This document shows positions 1 through 31,419 of a stretch of 64,000 nucleotides of DNA, piece after piece. Numbering within the stretch: the stretch's first letter is position 1; every line of letters starts with the position of its first letter. Source of the stretch: Cliona cf. orientalis (lineage: Eukaryota; Porifera; Demospongiae; Clionaida; Clionaidae); contig OZ005701.1 in assembly GCA_963930775.1 (NCBI GenBank), positions 5,711,669 to 5,775,668 on the forward strand. The letters run 5' to 3'. The position numbers were made by a program, and so were the translations under genes. The notes below the pieces were generated by a model. The model did no database searches and was not told where the DNA came from. It saw nothing but the letters and a program-made list of their open reading frames with translations.

Positions 1-482
1 GGCTAGTTTGGCCTTGGCCTTGGGGGTAGTATGGCTCAGTCAATTGCCACTAGTACAGACAGTACTGTGTTCATTTGGTAGACAACCAAGTAAGTAGAGG
101 ACGCATTGTCACCAGAAAGGTCTCTGAAAACTGCGAGTTGACGGTGACACCCGCTTCGCTGGGATGCTAAAAGTATAGAGCGAGAGTAGGCCCAGACCCC
201 GCCCTCGTAACCCTCACGCGCATGCGTATATTAAAGGGGCCTATGCCGTATATAGCGCGAGACACACAACGTTCTATTTATACGTAAAGTCATAGCAGAG
301 CGATGGGCCGGGAGAAGTCAAGAAGCTTAGAATCAGCAAATGACGCCAAAGCTGGCGAATAAAGCGTTTTCGGAGAAATCTACACAAATCATGCCTTTGG
401 AATGCCATAAGAAACCTTATAATCTTGCACTTTGGACTCGCAAACGAGGTATGTAGCAGTTAGCTTGGTAACAGACAGACAG

Positions 483-508
483 ACACACACACACACACAC
501 ACACACAG
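483..508. repeat. (AC)n microsatellite
   Basis: An uninterrupted AC dinucleotide run, followed 11 bases later by the palindrome at 519-548. A longer AC tract lies at 1058-1093. Confidence 0.95.
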
Positions 509-603
509 AACGACTACAGTAACCCTTCGGCGCATGCGCCGAGGGTTAATCATAATATTATAAGACAGCTATACTACTATTGTTACAACAAATCAATAGT
601 ATA

Positions 604-659
604 CATGCAAGTAGAAATTCGTATATTCCTATAGGAACATACGAATTTCTACCTACATG
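604..659. repeat. Short inverted repeat (MITE-like)
   Basis: Two 27-base arms (604-630 and 633-659) are near-perfect reverse complements around a 2-base centre, with three mismatches. This is one of many stem-like elements in the window. No coding capacity. Confidence 0.8.
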
Positions 660-1055
660 TAACTAGTTTGGGCTAGGTCTGGGTGGAGAGAGCACTTTTT
701 CAAGTGTCACCGGAACCCCCAGTAAGCTAAGCAGCATTTCTATTTCTCTGAAGTTCACAAACTGATTATAGCCATGCACCAAAAGTAAATCTATAGATTG
801 CACAATGTGCGTGCGGGGTATGTGTTCTACAGAGCTCTAGTTTTTAGTATGTTATCAAGGGTAGGACTACAGAGGTGGTTTGAAACTATGAGAACTCATT
901 TCTTGTTTTTGTCCTGCATTATTGTTCGTAGTACCAGGTATATATAAATTATGTACCTTATTGACGAAAAGTATCTGTGTAAAGTTTACAATCATCCATG
1001 AAATTATAAACATCACTCTCCTCCATCTTTTTCCATTCACAGAAGTTAGATGCCT

Positions 1056-1094
<39 letters not shown>

Positions 1095-2932
1095 TATACA
1101 TCTTCTTCCATTCACAGATGCCTGGCAGCTCACACATAATAATATTATTATGACTGAGTCTGTGCAATGCGCACTGAAACTTGTACACATACACAGAATA
1201 ATATGATTTGCATACACACATACACACAAGCAAACTTGCATACACACAATAATAATTTCATCCACCGTGACACTGACACACACACACACACAGAGTCACT
1301 ATGAGTTCTGGGGATGGGGGTGCTTTTCTTGGGATCGAGGTACTAAGGTCATATGTTGTGCTCATCATTATGATCAAAAGATTCATGATAATGCACTTCA
1401 TGCCGGCCTGGCTCCTACCTAGTCCGTGCACTGTCATGATTGCATTTGTGGTGTGTGAATGAAGGTGTACAGATTTGGCCACAATGATTATCTTTACCAC
1501 ACATGCACCGCTGCACCCACCGTATGCTCAATAATCATGATGAAGCTCAGAGAGCAGTCCAGGACTCTTATTTATAAAGTAGAAACGAATTTCATTACTA
1601 CATAAAACATTGTTAGGTACATGACACCCAGCTTATTATATTACTGTACTATAATATTATAAACAATTCTAGCAATGTGTACTTCATAGACGATATAATA
1701 ATTTATGGTACAGGGTCGCCATCTTTTTAAGTATCCTAAGCCAACCCATAATAATACTGCACACCACATGTTCATGATGATGTGTGTATCTCATTGGGAA
1801 AGTCTTAACTAGTGCACCTTTCATACAATGTAGTGCAGAAACAGTAATAATAATGAATCCTGCTAATTGTGGCAAACTGGGGCAGTCTAGTTATGAGCTT
1901 AGATACGCTGTATTTCTTCTGATCTTACAAATCTCTTGAAAATCTTAATCATATAGTTGCAACTTACTAAGTGAAACAAAAACTCAGTGAGTAACACAAG
2001 TAATGTTAAGTCCTGACATTGAACATCTGCCTATAGAGGCCATGCGCCTACTTCACAAAAAGCAAACAAGGGAAAGACAAGCTCTACTATCACATCACAT
2101 GAAACATTACTAGCTACATGATGTTGTCCTGCTTAATTATTTCAAGAAGGCCTATTACAAAACTTTCTTTATAACATTATCATGCAGAAAACAAGCACAC
2201 AAATGTAGCATTAAGCAATCTATTGTTCTGTTTCTATTTTAGTTCTGTTTTAACATTTCACTTGAGGCTTACGTTTGAGCAGACGTCTAAACTAGAAATT
2301 GCAAAAAATCATGCATGAAGTGAGCTTCTCGAATTCTGAGGCAGTGAAGTATTAGCTACAATAGCAGTCAAGCCGGTATGCACACCAAATTTTTTTTTTT
2401 CATTAATGCATGTTATTTTCATCAGTAGAATAAGCAGAGAGGTATACTTACATGCTATATTTCAAGTTTGGAGTCAATCAGTAGTGTAGTTTTTGAGTTA
2501 ATAACTTATAGGCCTCTAAAGCAATCAACATGTTACGTGCCATTCCCCTATTGGAATAGTACACACAAGCCTGGCAGAAAAATTGTATTTAGAAATATTA
2601 AAACAGCCATATCTCTGCAACCACTCAATGAAATTTTACGGAACAAAGATTAAATTGTATCTTGAAGCCTCCTTTATTATTACGTGTAGCAAAGAAAGTG
2701 TAAGGGATAATCTAAAATTTTGATGTAATATGCCTATTAACACACCGTAGTTTGAAGGTTAATAAATCTCTGCTCACATTCCTTGTTGCTATGTAGGTGC
2801 GTAGCTAGCAGTGCGTCTGACCCCGCCTCCGATATGCGGAGTGTATGGGTGTGGTCTCATCCGAGTCGCACAACAGTGAATGAAGGTGAGCAGGTTATCG
2901 ACTCGCTACTCAGAATGTGCTAGAAAGCAAAG

Positions 2933-21770
<18,838 letters not shown>

Positions 21771-21917
21771 TTGTCATCAATGCCACCTAGCTGACTAATC
21801 TCATGGTGACAGAGGCTGAGCATGAGATTATACGTAGCTATACCATAGCGACCGGTGTGCCTATTCATTGTTTTATATTAAAAGTTGTACCCCAAACACA
21901 CCGTGTATTCAAGCTTA

Positions 21918-21923
21918 AATAAA
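21918..21923 (+). terminator. Ferlin polyadenylation signal AATAAA
   Basis: A canonical AATAAA lies 148 bases after the stop of the proposed terminal exon. It favours that exon over read-through at 21133. Confidence 0.6.
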
Positions 21924-21939
21924 TGTAAATCCCAGGCAG

Positions 21940-24290
21940 TCTTTTGATAGGTAGCTAGGACGTCTTCTTTTGCATCATACACTATTGAACATGCATCAGT
22001 GGGGTTCTCGAGACAGCTCAGGTAACCAGCGTCTATATGTAGCGAATGAAGCCACACCCCTCATTATCTCGATCCTGATGCTGGCTGACCGGCAAACTTG
22101 CGAGAAGGCTGTTTAGAACCAAGTAGCGACGAAAACCTTCTGTTTCGGGAGCATATTTTTAGGCCAGTAAGCTTACTGTTGGTAAGTAGCTATAGCCACC
22201 ATAATCGACAGTTCACTGAGCTGAGATCTCAATCGAGCAGGTCCTGGATGCGCCGGTGCATGCGCGCCACTTACCTCGGTCACATGACTTCACCATGGCA
22301 ACACCGTATGAACATGCGCATTATATGACAAAATGGCTAATCAGACACACCCACTCGCAAAATGTGCTGTACACACCCACAATTAAATCGCTATCCTGAT
22401 AGCACAAAATGAGCATGTCACTGACGTGCGCGCTCCAAAATGGAGTGGATTTATATACTCAAACTAAGGTGAGCGGTCATGGTAATCTTGAGTTACCCCA
22501 GGAAAACAGAAAGAAAGAAACATTGACACAAGGCTATTTTTTGAACATCTGGTTCTGCAGGCATAATAAACAATTGAGTTGATGGATGATCTTGGTCTTG
22601 TTAGATAAACAGTTTGCTGTAGATTTTTGACACTTAGAAATCTTACAAAGTTCCCTGTTTTAAGATATTTGGATTTTTGTGATATATGGAGTATCCGTGC
22701 TATCCCTACTTATAGAGTCTACCGACTCTATGATTACCAAAGCTTTCGCTAGCTATTTATAATAATTATGTTATTATTGCAGAAAACCATCATGAATTGG
22801 ATCACTTCTAGAATCCTGCCTGGATAATTGATCCATGATTTGAAGAATCTTTTTATACTAATAATTATTGACTATGAGTGTCTTATTGTGCATAAAATTT
22901 TAACAAGAAAAAGGTGCATCATCATGATCAGACAGTTAGCTACTGTTCAGTTCTGAGAGATCTTTTTTCTTCATGCATAAGTTTCTTCTTTTTTAATTCA
23001 TCAATATCTTATATAAATTTATGCAGCAATTACTACAGTATAGTAAGTATGTCTATAGTGACTCTGTAATGGACCATTTCACTATACACAAGCGCTAGTT
23101 CATTATCTGTAAGGACACTATAGATTAGTATTACTATACTGCTTCAAAGCAGTACTATACTAATCTATAGTATCCTTACAGATAATTTCTTGTACCTACT
23201 TTCCAGTAGTCGACCCTCGTGCATGCGCAGTTACACTGATTGACAGTTTGAATCAGTTCAGAGGTTTAATTTGCTGCCAGGCTGTACACAAAACGATGGT
23301 CTGATCCCCCATGCACCCAGCTGCTGACAATATTAAAATGGCCCTCTCTTCGCACTCGTTCCAGGCAGAAGGCTTATTATATCTTTGCAGGAGAATTATT
23401 ATAAAGATAAATATAATATTGTTATAATATTAATAGCTACCCTCTCATAATCCTCTTCCTAATCCCAACCCTGGGCCCCACTCAACACACTAAGTCTTGT
23501 CCAGTACTAGTGTTGGTCCCTTTTGCTCGGACCATTTCTTTTCAGTCATCTTTTTTTTGTGTCTGCCTGCATGCCGGCTTTGGAATAGCCATTTCTAATT
23601 ACGTGATATATCCTGTGCACCATCCTTGTCTTTATTTAAGCCATCACTGTTGCAATTATTGCCTTCCTTTATTACTTAATTACATGCATTCCTCTTTTAT
23701 CCCATGTTCTTACTTTAGTGTTCATGTTTTTACCATGCTTTTATTTTTAATTTACTCTTTTGTGGTCAACCTTTATTATTAGCTATTAGCATTCAGTTGC
23801 TATCTGATTGTTCCTTGCATTTATGCAAAAACGTTTTAGAGAAAAAGGTACATATACTGAACTTGTATACTATAATATTATTATAGTCTTGCTATAATAG
23901 CTATAGTATCCTTTAATCTCAAGAGAGAGTTGCAATTGGTGATCATGTGTACAGGTAATTATTCCAGTGGAATGCAAAAAAGTCATGGGTAACCACATGC
24001 ACATGCAAGCTATGCAGAACCTGCTCTGCTAGTATAATGTTACTAAGCGACAAATTCAAATCTTGAATCTGCTTTGGACACAACCAAATCCTGTCACCAA
24101 AACAACTCATTTGTATGCACAGTCACCAGATCCCTCTCCCCCTCAGTTGGAGGTGTGGTACATGATATCATAATAATTATTATTAGTGTTTGTTTTTAGG
24201 CAATAATTGTAAATCACGTTTTCTGTATATATCTTTTTGAATGTTTTTTGAAAATAGTTATGTATAGGGACCCAATTCAAATTTTGTACG
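21940..24290. other. Intergenic region after ferlin
   Basis: I find no gene. The stretch has a strong hairpin at 23103-23185 (arms of about 40 bases, related sequence on both sides of GCTTCAAAGC), AT-rich DNA and several short open frames without codon or splice support. Confidence 0.5.
23103..23185. repeat. 40-bp-arm palindrome
   Basis: Arms 23103-23144 and 23145-23185 are nearly exact reverse complements with essentially no loop. MITE-like or cruciform-forming. Confidence 0.85.
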
Positions 24291-24294
24291 TAGC

Positions 24295-24611
24295 TCACTT
24301 TGCTTCTCGGCAATTGCAACTATCACTCTTAGCATAAAATTTTAGTTCTAGGTTGTTATTTTGTTCAAGTTGGATTTCTTCAGCTACATAACTCAGTCCG
24401 ACTGATGGAGACCTAAGGGCCTCAGCTAATGCACTCCAAGTTGGTCGTTGGTGTTCTCTCAGCCACTTGGTGAGCATGGCTCTGAAACAGCGATCAGATT
24501 TCCCTGAATTAGCGTGTTCAATAGAGTCCAGGGAGTCTGATATCAAGTCCTAATCCAAGATTGTACCACTGCGTACGGGCCTCCCATAGTGTCTTGGACT
24601 CTCCGTAAATC
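24295..24611 (-). pseudogene. Death-domain fragment, frameshifted
   Basis: The minus strand encodes the C-terminal half of a Death domain: SIEHANSGKSDRCF, then LTKWLREHQRPTWSALAEAL and an Ala/Leu-rich last helix. It matches the pattern of the intact Death domain at 33217-33563 (W..IG..LGL, then C...L..WL, then TW..L...L). The first half (LWEARTQWYNLGLGLD) sits in a different frame just upstream, so a short indel or a lost splice site separates them. No other exons of a host gene are visible nearby. I call it a relic; a diverged two-exon gene is the alternative. Confidence 0.55.
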
Positions 24612-25062
24612 ATTTTGGCCAAGATAATCTAATGTGCAAGAATGAATGCACAGGAGTGCAGAACCCTCACCGCTACATCCATAGCATATATGGTTCACTG
24701 TGTTTATACTGTGCATGTTCAATATCAGGAGTATTGAACTATATAGCTACATGTATACCCTGCACCTAAACAGGGTTCTGATACTAGAGTCAGTGATCTA
24801 AGAGTTGGGGGATACCGGAGCTACCAGGCTATGCCACTATATAAACTGAAAGCCTCTGTGACCATGCACTTGTGTCATGTCACACAGGAAATGATGTCAC
24901 ATTATTACCATTAATTACATTCTTTGCTATGTATTTAAGCTTATGTACTTCCTTAAATGAAACAGTCTGCTCTTGTGCTGTGATTCTAGTTGATTGTACT
25001 GGGATAGCTAGCGCTGGGGTTGGCTCGCACGGTTGCATGCTGTTACTGTGGCGACCACCGTC

Positions 25063-25438
25063 CAGTGGCGTATCTAAGGCAGGGCCTAGTAGGGCAGGGG
25101 TCCTGCCAACTATTCGAGGTGCCCACCCTACTCCTCTGGCCAAAAACTAGGGATTAAACATAAATTTGCCTGTTTTCTATATTTCGGCCTCTTAGCAAAG
25201 AAACTGAAGGATACTTATTAAAGTCCATTTTTGTCTTTAATTGTTTGCAGATAATGGGTGCTATATAGAATTATACTGCCAGAATTGCTCTCATGAGAGC
25301 AGATCTTTCAAACATTTCCTGGGTGGGGGAGGGAGGGCATGTCCCCAGACCCCCGTGGTTTGGGTGTGCTAAAGCACACCTCACGCAGTTGGGACCCTTT
25401 GGGGCACTACTAACACATACTCTCTAGATACGGCACTG
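25063..25438. mobile_element. hAT-like non-autonomous element, 8-bp TSD
   Basis: The ends CAGTGGCGTATCTA and TAGATACGGCACTG are inverted. CCACCGTC occurs directly before (25055-25062) and after (25439-25446): an 8-bp duplication typical of hAT elements. 376 bp, no transposase. It sits just upstream of the gag-like start at 25471. Confidence 0.85.
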
Positions 25439-25470
25439 CCACCGTCAGGATCTTATACCTTGCAAGTTCA

Positions 25471-26525
25471 ATGAGCGAGTCAGAGGAGCCTGTTCGCGAG
25501 GGAAGAACTTTGAGAAGCGGAAAGTTTGTCGCATTTGCTGTGGAGTCAGAGGAGATACAGGTCGAGATGTCGGAGGAAGACACAGATAGTGAACTCTAGA
25601 GGATCAGTTAGCAGAGTGCAAGCAACTACTGGAGAAGCAGGAGGTCCAGTTAGAGCTGGCACGACTCCAAGCGTTGGAAACACTGCGAGAAAAGTTCGAC
25701 AAGGAGAGAGAGACTTACCTTGATAGAATTCAGCACCTGGAGAAGGAGCTGGAGAGTGCAAGGAGAAAAGCAGTGGGACCCTCTACTAGCCCTAAGGAGC
25801 CTGAGACTCGGAAGCGGGATGATGCTGCTACCTCTAGGGAAGGTGAGTTAAAGGAGTCTGGGGTGGGTAGCAGGGAGAAGGGTGGCAAGAAAGCAAGTGG
25901 TAAAGATGGAGAGGATGGCAAAGGTGACCCTTTGGTGGCAGGTAGCATGGATGGAGAGCATGCTAGTGTGCTTGGCAAGTCTAGTGAGAAAGAGGCTGAC
26001 CTTGTGGTGGCAGTGCCCACTAGTGGTGGTGCTGTTGCAACTGATAAGCCATGGTGTTGGGTCATGTATTGAGGATGAGAGTGAGAAGGGTGATAAGGTC
26101 AAGACCACAGATAGTAGTGTGCTGTCTGCATCAGATAGTAGTGATAGTGCCACAGTGCCTATGGCAGACCCACATGAGACAGAGTTAGTCCAGTCAGTAG
26201 CCAAATTCATACAACCCCAGACAGACATGATGGCAGCACAAACTGAAGTGATGGCTGCCCAGAGCCTACCTCCTCTTCCCCATTTTAGTGGTGAGGGTAA
26301 CCTAGTGGGAGAGGACAGCTTCGAGCGTTGGGTAGAGCATTTTGAAGAGCGGGCCGCAGTTGCGGGTTGGACGGGAGAAGAGAAAAAGTATCAATTGAAG
26401 ATGCATTTAGATAAGACTGCATTCCAAACTTATTGCAATTTGCCAAAGGAGACCCAAGGAACTTATGTGATGTAATATCTGCCTTACGTAAAAGGTTCCA
26501 ACCAGTGGATATTGAAGACCTCAGA
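25471..26525 (+). pseudogene. Gag-like region, 5' part (broken)
   Basis: It starts MSESEEPVREGRTLRSG. A small insertion near 25600 shifts the frame. A coiled-coil region rich in Glu, Leu and Lys follows (about 25610-25760), then a charged low-complexity stretch, another frameshift near 26050, and a capsid-like segment with FSGEG and a FERWVEHFEERA stretch. A further frameshift lies near 26460. The sequence is cut by the CACTA element after 26525. Confidence 0.7.
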
Positions 26526-27056
26526 CACTACTAGACAAATCTATGTGAAAATTATTTTAAAAATGCTTGAATCAATCTCATTTTCAAATGTATTTGAAAC
26601 GTCAGCGAAAATTGTGTGAACAATGTTGTGTGAAATTCCATTGAAATTTATTTGAAAAGTCATTGAAATGTATGTGCAAATGATTTGAAATTATGTGAAG
26701 TAATATAGATGAATTGTATAAAAATGTATGAATCAGGGATGTGAAAGTGTATAAAAATGTATGAATCAGGAGTATGAAAGTGTATGAATCAGCGGTCAAA
26801 AGGAATGTGAAGGTGTATAAAAATGTATGAATCAGGGGCTAAAAAGAATGTGAATGTGTATGAAATATTATGTATGAATCAGAGGTCAAAATAAGTTCTG
26901 TGAAGACTATGGCTATAAACTAAACTAGCAGCGTGAAAGTATAAGTATAAGTATTAGTAAGAAAGTATTTAGTATTAATTTTATTACAGTTACATTAGCA
27001 CAATCGGTCTGGAGGACGAGATGGTCTCGGTGAACGTCCGACAGGTCTACTAGTTT

Positions 27057-28872
27057 TCACCCTTTCAGTCTTCCAGATGAATTTGTCGTCATTCTAATAA
27101 AGATGAAGATAATAACAACGATAAACAGTTCATATACACATAATATTATAGATAATCATCCTTCATGCTTTGGCCATGGGTTCAAATAATTGGCATGTGT
27201 CTATCTAGCCTCCCTCTGTACTGAATCCGACAATAAAAGACATGCGATATCATTGGGGTGACAAGCCAACCATTGGAGGAAATTGTTATGTATACCCAGT
27301 ACAATTCATAAACTTCGTACCTCCAATTGACCCAGTTCCGTTTAGTCCTGACTGATCCATCACCACCGCTGGGAGTCAATTGAACACCTGCAACGTTCAC
27401 GTGTTGCAGCACCTCCACAAAATTAATATCAGTTCTGAGAATATGTCTATGGTAGTTGAAGTTGCAAGTAAATTTTGCATGTAGACATAATCATGATAAG
27501 ATTAAACTTACTGTCAACTTTCCTGACATAAAGGCATTTGCAAGTTCAACCCCTTCCGAATTGAGGACTATAACACTATCACTATAAGAAAGAATTGACT
27601 GAGAATATAAGTGTCAGTCCACAAGAGATGGAATTAATTTTAGTATACTTGCCTTGCTCGTGGACCACTCTCCGGGATCTACAATGTCAATTCCTGATGT
27701 CACCTGCAGCTGGGCAGTGACACCCGAGTGAAGCAAGGGTATCAGTCATTACTAAGGGGACCATTTGCCAAGGAGTTCTAAGTGTTTAAATATTCATATA
27801 CTGACACATGAATATCCTGAGGCTAATACGTGTATGTACCCTGACACATATTAGCCTCAGACTATTCATGTATCCTGTGTACATCCAGTATATACAATAA
27901 ATTATTGCATGCTTGGAGTTATAGTAATATTATTATTCTGCAGCATGCACACTGTGTTTCTTACGTCCTCTGGTGGCTGGGTGTCTTCTATTGTAGCTTC
28001 GCTGGTACTGTCACTGCTAGCTGATCCAGAACTATCATCATCATCCAATATTTCAATTTCATATCCACCTTCAGCAGTATCATCCTTTGACTCTGTAGTT
28101 GAGTAGGCTATTCACAAATTTGTACCATACTAAGAGGAAAAATCTCGCTCCGCTCTCTCGCTCTTTCAAATCTGGCCTTTCACACACAAATATAAACCTA
28201 CTTAATTACTGTAGAATAAAGCTGAGTGCATAATAATATTGCATAATAATTATTATTATAATTCCTAAATAGTTCTGCCTAGTACATCAAGTTGCTTATA
28301 TGTACCTCCAGATCCCATTATGCAATAATATGATTAGCCATAATTTACAACAGCGGTAGCTATACTGCTCTTATAATATTATTGTCTCTGCCACTCAAGT
28401 TGACCTCAAACATTCAGGCGGTATGTGTAGTTTAAAGGGTATAAGTATGAATTTTATATGTGTGCATGTCAGGTGTAGTAAGCAATCAAAAGTAGGCTTT
28501 GGCGGCTTACATGTACATGTACAGTGGTTCCACAATCAGTTGCCAAAATTTGCCAATGGCTGAACTTATTCCACCCTGGCTACTACTTCTGGGAGTAGCA
28601 ATATTAATTATGTTGTCATTGCTCAGCAGTACTCCTTTGGTAAATTCAGTGATAATCTCCAATAATATTATGGCTACGACATTTATAGAATTGGGGAACC
28701 ACTGCAAGTAGGTGTGTGATCATTTATACATTCAGGCTCAGTCCAGATACATCCATGGCCATCTCGGTGCACACCCTGTCCGTTGTCATGAGATGACTCC
28801 CCCTCAAAATGATTCCCCAGTAATTCTAGCCTATATGATTCTGAATTAGCTATAGCTAGCAGGGTTTCACCT

Positions 28873-28903
<31 letters not shown>

Positions 28904-30076
28904 AAGGAAGAGAGAAGAAGAAAAAAGGGAAAGGATAGAGAGAGAAGTAGTGGGGGAGGGGAGCATGTTATTTTTTTGCACTGCGGTGCAAGTGATCAGT
29001 AATAATTATTTAAGAACACTAGATGAAATCATGTAATAACTCAGTGACATCCAAAAACATATCTTAATGATTAATGGGAGAGGAGGGGGACACGATGCGT
29101 GAAACTACCACACCCACTTCTCCCCCCAAATTTTTTTCTGGATGAAACCCTGGCTAGGTGCTGTTTGACAGGCCTTGAGAATCAAGGTTCAAGAGATCAT
29201 TGACCTTCGCTGCACATCAACCACAAAAAAAGGAGGGATGCTCAGCGAAAGTAAGGGACTCCGGCTTTATAGACGACTTAAGGCGTGAACGTTTAGCCGA
29301 TTAGATGACCACCAGGAGGTGTGACCAGGCGCGACTCGCACCTTTGCTGCTGCCTCAAATATATTAGTCGTATATGGGAATAGAAATATTTTCAGTTGCT
29401 ACGACACGATAAAAATCGAGCAGCACCCTAGAGCCTGAGTGCAGTAAGATCGGCGACTAAAGTATCCGTAATTGTGACGATAGATGAATGGCAAGAGTCC
29501 TTGCTATTTTATAAGTGTTATAGAGCATTTTCCCCCATACCCATAGTGTATTTTTGACCACCAGTGGGCGCATGCATACGTGTGATATAGTGCGATTCAC
29601 ACCTTTTAATGAGATAAACGTTCACGCCTTAAGTCGTCTATAGGCAAAGGCCAATGGCAACTTATTTAGGGGAGTCTGAGGCTTCTTTTTGTATCATGTA
29701 CATCATTTTTGCATGCACAGGGGCAGCTGCTCAGCTGCAGGGATGTGATGACAACTGCAAAATGCCAATTATCTGGGGCAGCTTAGGTTAGATTTACTGG
29801 GGAGTCACTCTAGCCTGTAATACCGTTTCAGTAGTTCACCCACCAAATTCACAGGTCAGTACAATTTAAATAGGTACCTACGATATCCATCAGACTTTTT
29901 TCTGACTTACCACTGTAAGCTTGACTCGGCCCAGCTCGAGATAGCGTCTGACTCATAGATGATTCTTCCGGCGCGTGCAATGGCCTCCGCTGCTGTAAAG
30001 CCTCCCGAAACTTTTGCGGTACGGCGTCTAGATTTTCTGCTTCCCATGTCCCCAGCTCTTTCAGGATATCTTCCAT
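27057..30076 (-). CDS. Unrecognised 191-aa protein encoded inside the CACTA element, six exons
   Basis: Exons in coding order: 30076-29911, 28107-27965, 27703-27653, 27598-27512, 27412-27321, 27093-27057 (stop at 27057-27059). They join in frame to 192 codons. The third donor is a GC donor in good context (AG/GCAAGT); the others are GT. AATAAA lies on the minus strand at 26980-26985, 72 bases past the stop. The protein starts MEDILKELGTW, has a Ser/Gln-rich segment, an acidic Ser-rich stretch (EIEILDDDDSSGSASS) and a basic tail with WVNWR. I recognise no domain. It could be an accessory transposition protein (TnpA-like), captured host DNA, or a regulatory protein; I cannot choose. A conserved frame over six exons argues against random DNA. 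Confidence 0.6.
28856..29158. mobile_element. Non-autonomous element with CTAGCAGGGTTT ends (family B)
   Basis: The ends agctagcagggttt and aaaccctggctagg are inverted. A 30-odd-base C run follows the left end. Similar copies, including the long C run, lie at 35934-36236 and 57820-57980. It sits in the first intron of the CACTA-borne gene. Confidence 0.6.
29271..29639. repeat. MITE with 25-bp perfect terminal inverted repeats
   Basis: 29271-29295 and 29615-29639 are exact reverse complements. 369 bp, no ORF, in the first intron of the gene at 27057-30076. Confidence 0.85.
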
Positions 30077-30809
30077 TGAAACTTCTGTTTGCTCTCGAAC
30101 CTATCTGCACAAGAACTGAACAACCAGTCGATGTCATCCCGCAAAATTTTGAATCTAACTGGTCACATGATATTACATCACGCATGCACGAAACTCGCGT
30201 ACGACCAGCCACACCCAGTTCCCTTGAGATTGAAGGGTGTGGCTTGCACTGCAATTGACCGTGCAATAATTTATATGAAACTGTGCAAATCACACTTTCC
30301 TATTTTAATATTACTATATTCTAGATATAGCACAGCTACATTCACATATTTTACTACAAATATCGTTTCACATACTTTTATAACGGAAATATTCAGTGAC
30401 ACATAAATCCACACATATTTCCATACTATATGAAATCTTATTCATTTCAAATACTTTTCAAATGATAGTATTCAAACAATTTCATACATTCTTAAAAACA
30501 GTGGAAAGAATTCACATATTTTTACACAATATGCAAAATAATATTCATATATTTTCAAGCATACATAAAATGATATCAGAATTTCACACAATTTTCACAA
30601 TATTTTTACACAATATGCAAAATAATATTCACACATTTTCACACATACATAAAATGATACCAGAATTTCACATAATTTTCAATCCAATTCAAACATCTAC
30701 TGAATGACAGAGTGAATCATATCAAACAGTTTTCACATACTAACTGAGTAGATCACATGCTTTTCAAACATATTCCACATAGATTTAACACAAATGATTC
30801 CCAGTAGTG

Positions 30810-31375
30810 AGAGGGGCTGAGTTTTATCAAATGACCCAAACCACTGAAACGGTATAAGAGATGGGTATCAAGTTGCAGACTACAGCTAGGAAAGCCTTTC
30901 CCAGTTTAGTAGGCAAGGAGTGGGACAGACTGCTCAAGGGGAGGTTTTTCCATTGCCTGGCAACTAAGTGGCAGCATAAGTTGGATGCACCTAAGCCTAA
31001 GGAGACGTTTGAAGAGCTGTACGCCAGAGCCAGAACACTAGATTGTCATGATTAACAGTTTAGCCATGGCAGTCAGCAGCCAACAAGAATGAGCCTCGTA
31101 GTAAGAAGAAGAGTAGTGACAAGGATTCTAGTGAGCCTGCAGGTCAGCGTGCAGCAGGAAAGGGAGCTGGCCAGAAACAATCCAGATCATGATCAGATGT
31201 ATGTTTTACTGTGGGAAGCATGGCCACGTTGCGAAGTACTGCTTTAAGAAAGGTAGAAAGGGAGGTGGAGCTGAGGCCACTGGAAGAAGTAGCCTGCCCA
31301 ACAAAGTGTTGAGCACTGTCACAGATATGACTAACCAACAGCTAGAGCAAGAGTTAGCTAGTCGTAGACTGTAGA
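30810..31375 (+). pseudogene. Gag-like region, 3' part with zinc knuckle (broken)
   Basis: Continues the gag interrupted at 26525. An early frame break at about 30855 is followed by a conserved segment (30861-31055) and another break. A CCHC knuckle then reads MFYCGKHGHVAKYCFKKG at about 31195-31250, and a stop follows at about 31372. Confidence 0.65.
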
Positions 31376-31419
31376 CTGAACAGGGAACAAGCCTTGCTAA
31401 CTGACCCTGAGCCTAGTGA

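Larger units (their letters stand above)
1..2932. other. Intergenic region upstream of the ferlin gene
   Basis: I see no supportable gene here. The open frames in this stretch run through CA/TG repeats or are short and lack splice context. It holds CA microsatellites (483-508, 1058-1093 and 1277-1291), a perfect palindrome at 519-548 centred on GCGCATGCGC, a 27-bp-arm inverted repeat at 604-659 and a T run near 2391-2400. The last 150 bases before the ferlin ATG are locally richer in CG dinucleotides and probably contain its promoter and 5' UTR, but no TATA box is evident. Confidence 0.6.
26526..30809 (-). mobile_element. CACTA-ended DNA transposon carrying a gene, 3-bp TSD
   Basis: The left end is CACTACT (26526-26532) and the right end AGTAGTG (30803-30809). 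The terminal inverted repeats continue imperfectly with a shared AAATCTATGTG block. AGA flanks both sides (26523-26525 and 30810-30812), and removing the element with one AGA closes the gag codon series. CACTA ends with 3-bp duplications are characteristic of the EnSpm/CACTA superfamily. The subterminal regions are full of degenerate short repeats (variants of 'gtataaaaatgtatgaatc' on the left, 'ttttcacacatacataaaa' on the right), also usual for CACTA elements. No transposase is recognisable. Its only gene is the minus-strand one at 27057-30076. Confidence 0.8.

Noticed and set aside
303-362. 19-codon ORF starting MGREKSRSLE
   Set aside because: Too short, and no splice donor or promoter element supports it.
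867-1289. Cys/Val-rich and His/Thr-rich open frames
   Set aside because: They are translations of CA/TG microsatellites on both strands, with no splice or start context.
22098-23782. Several 76-90-codon frames between ferlin and the Gypsy relic
   Set aside because: No domain, no splice partners, and hydrophobic or biased composition typical of AT-rich non-coding DNA.
25730-26228. Long minus-strand frames over the gag-like region
   Set aside because: They are antisense shadows of the gag coding bias; the plus-strand frames show the family motifs.
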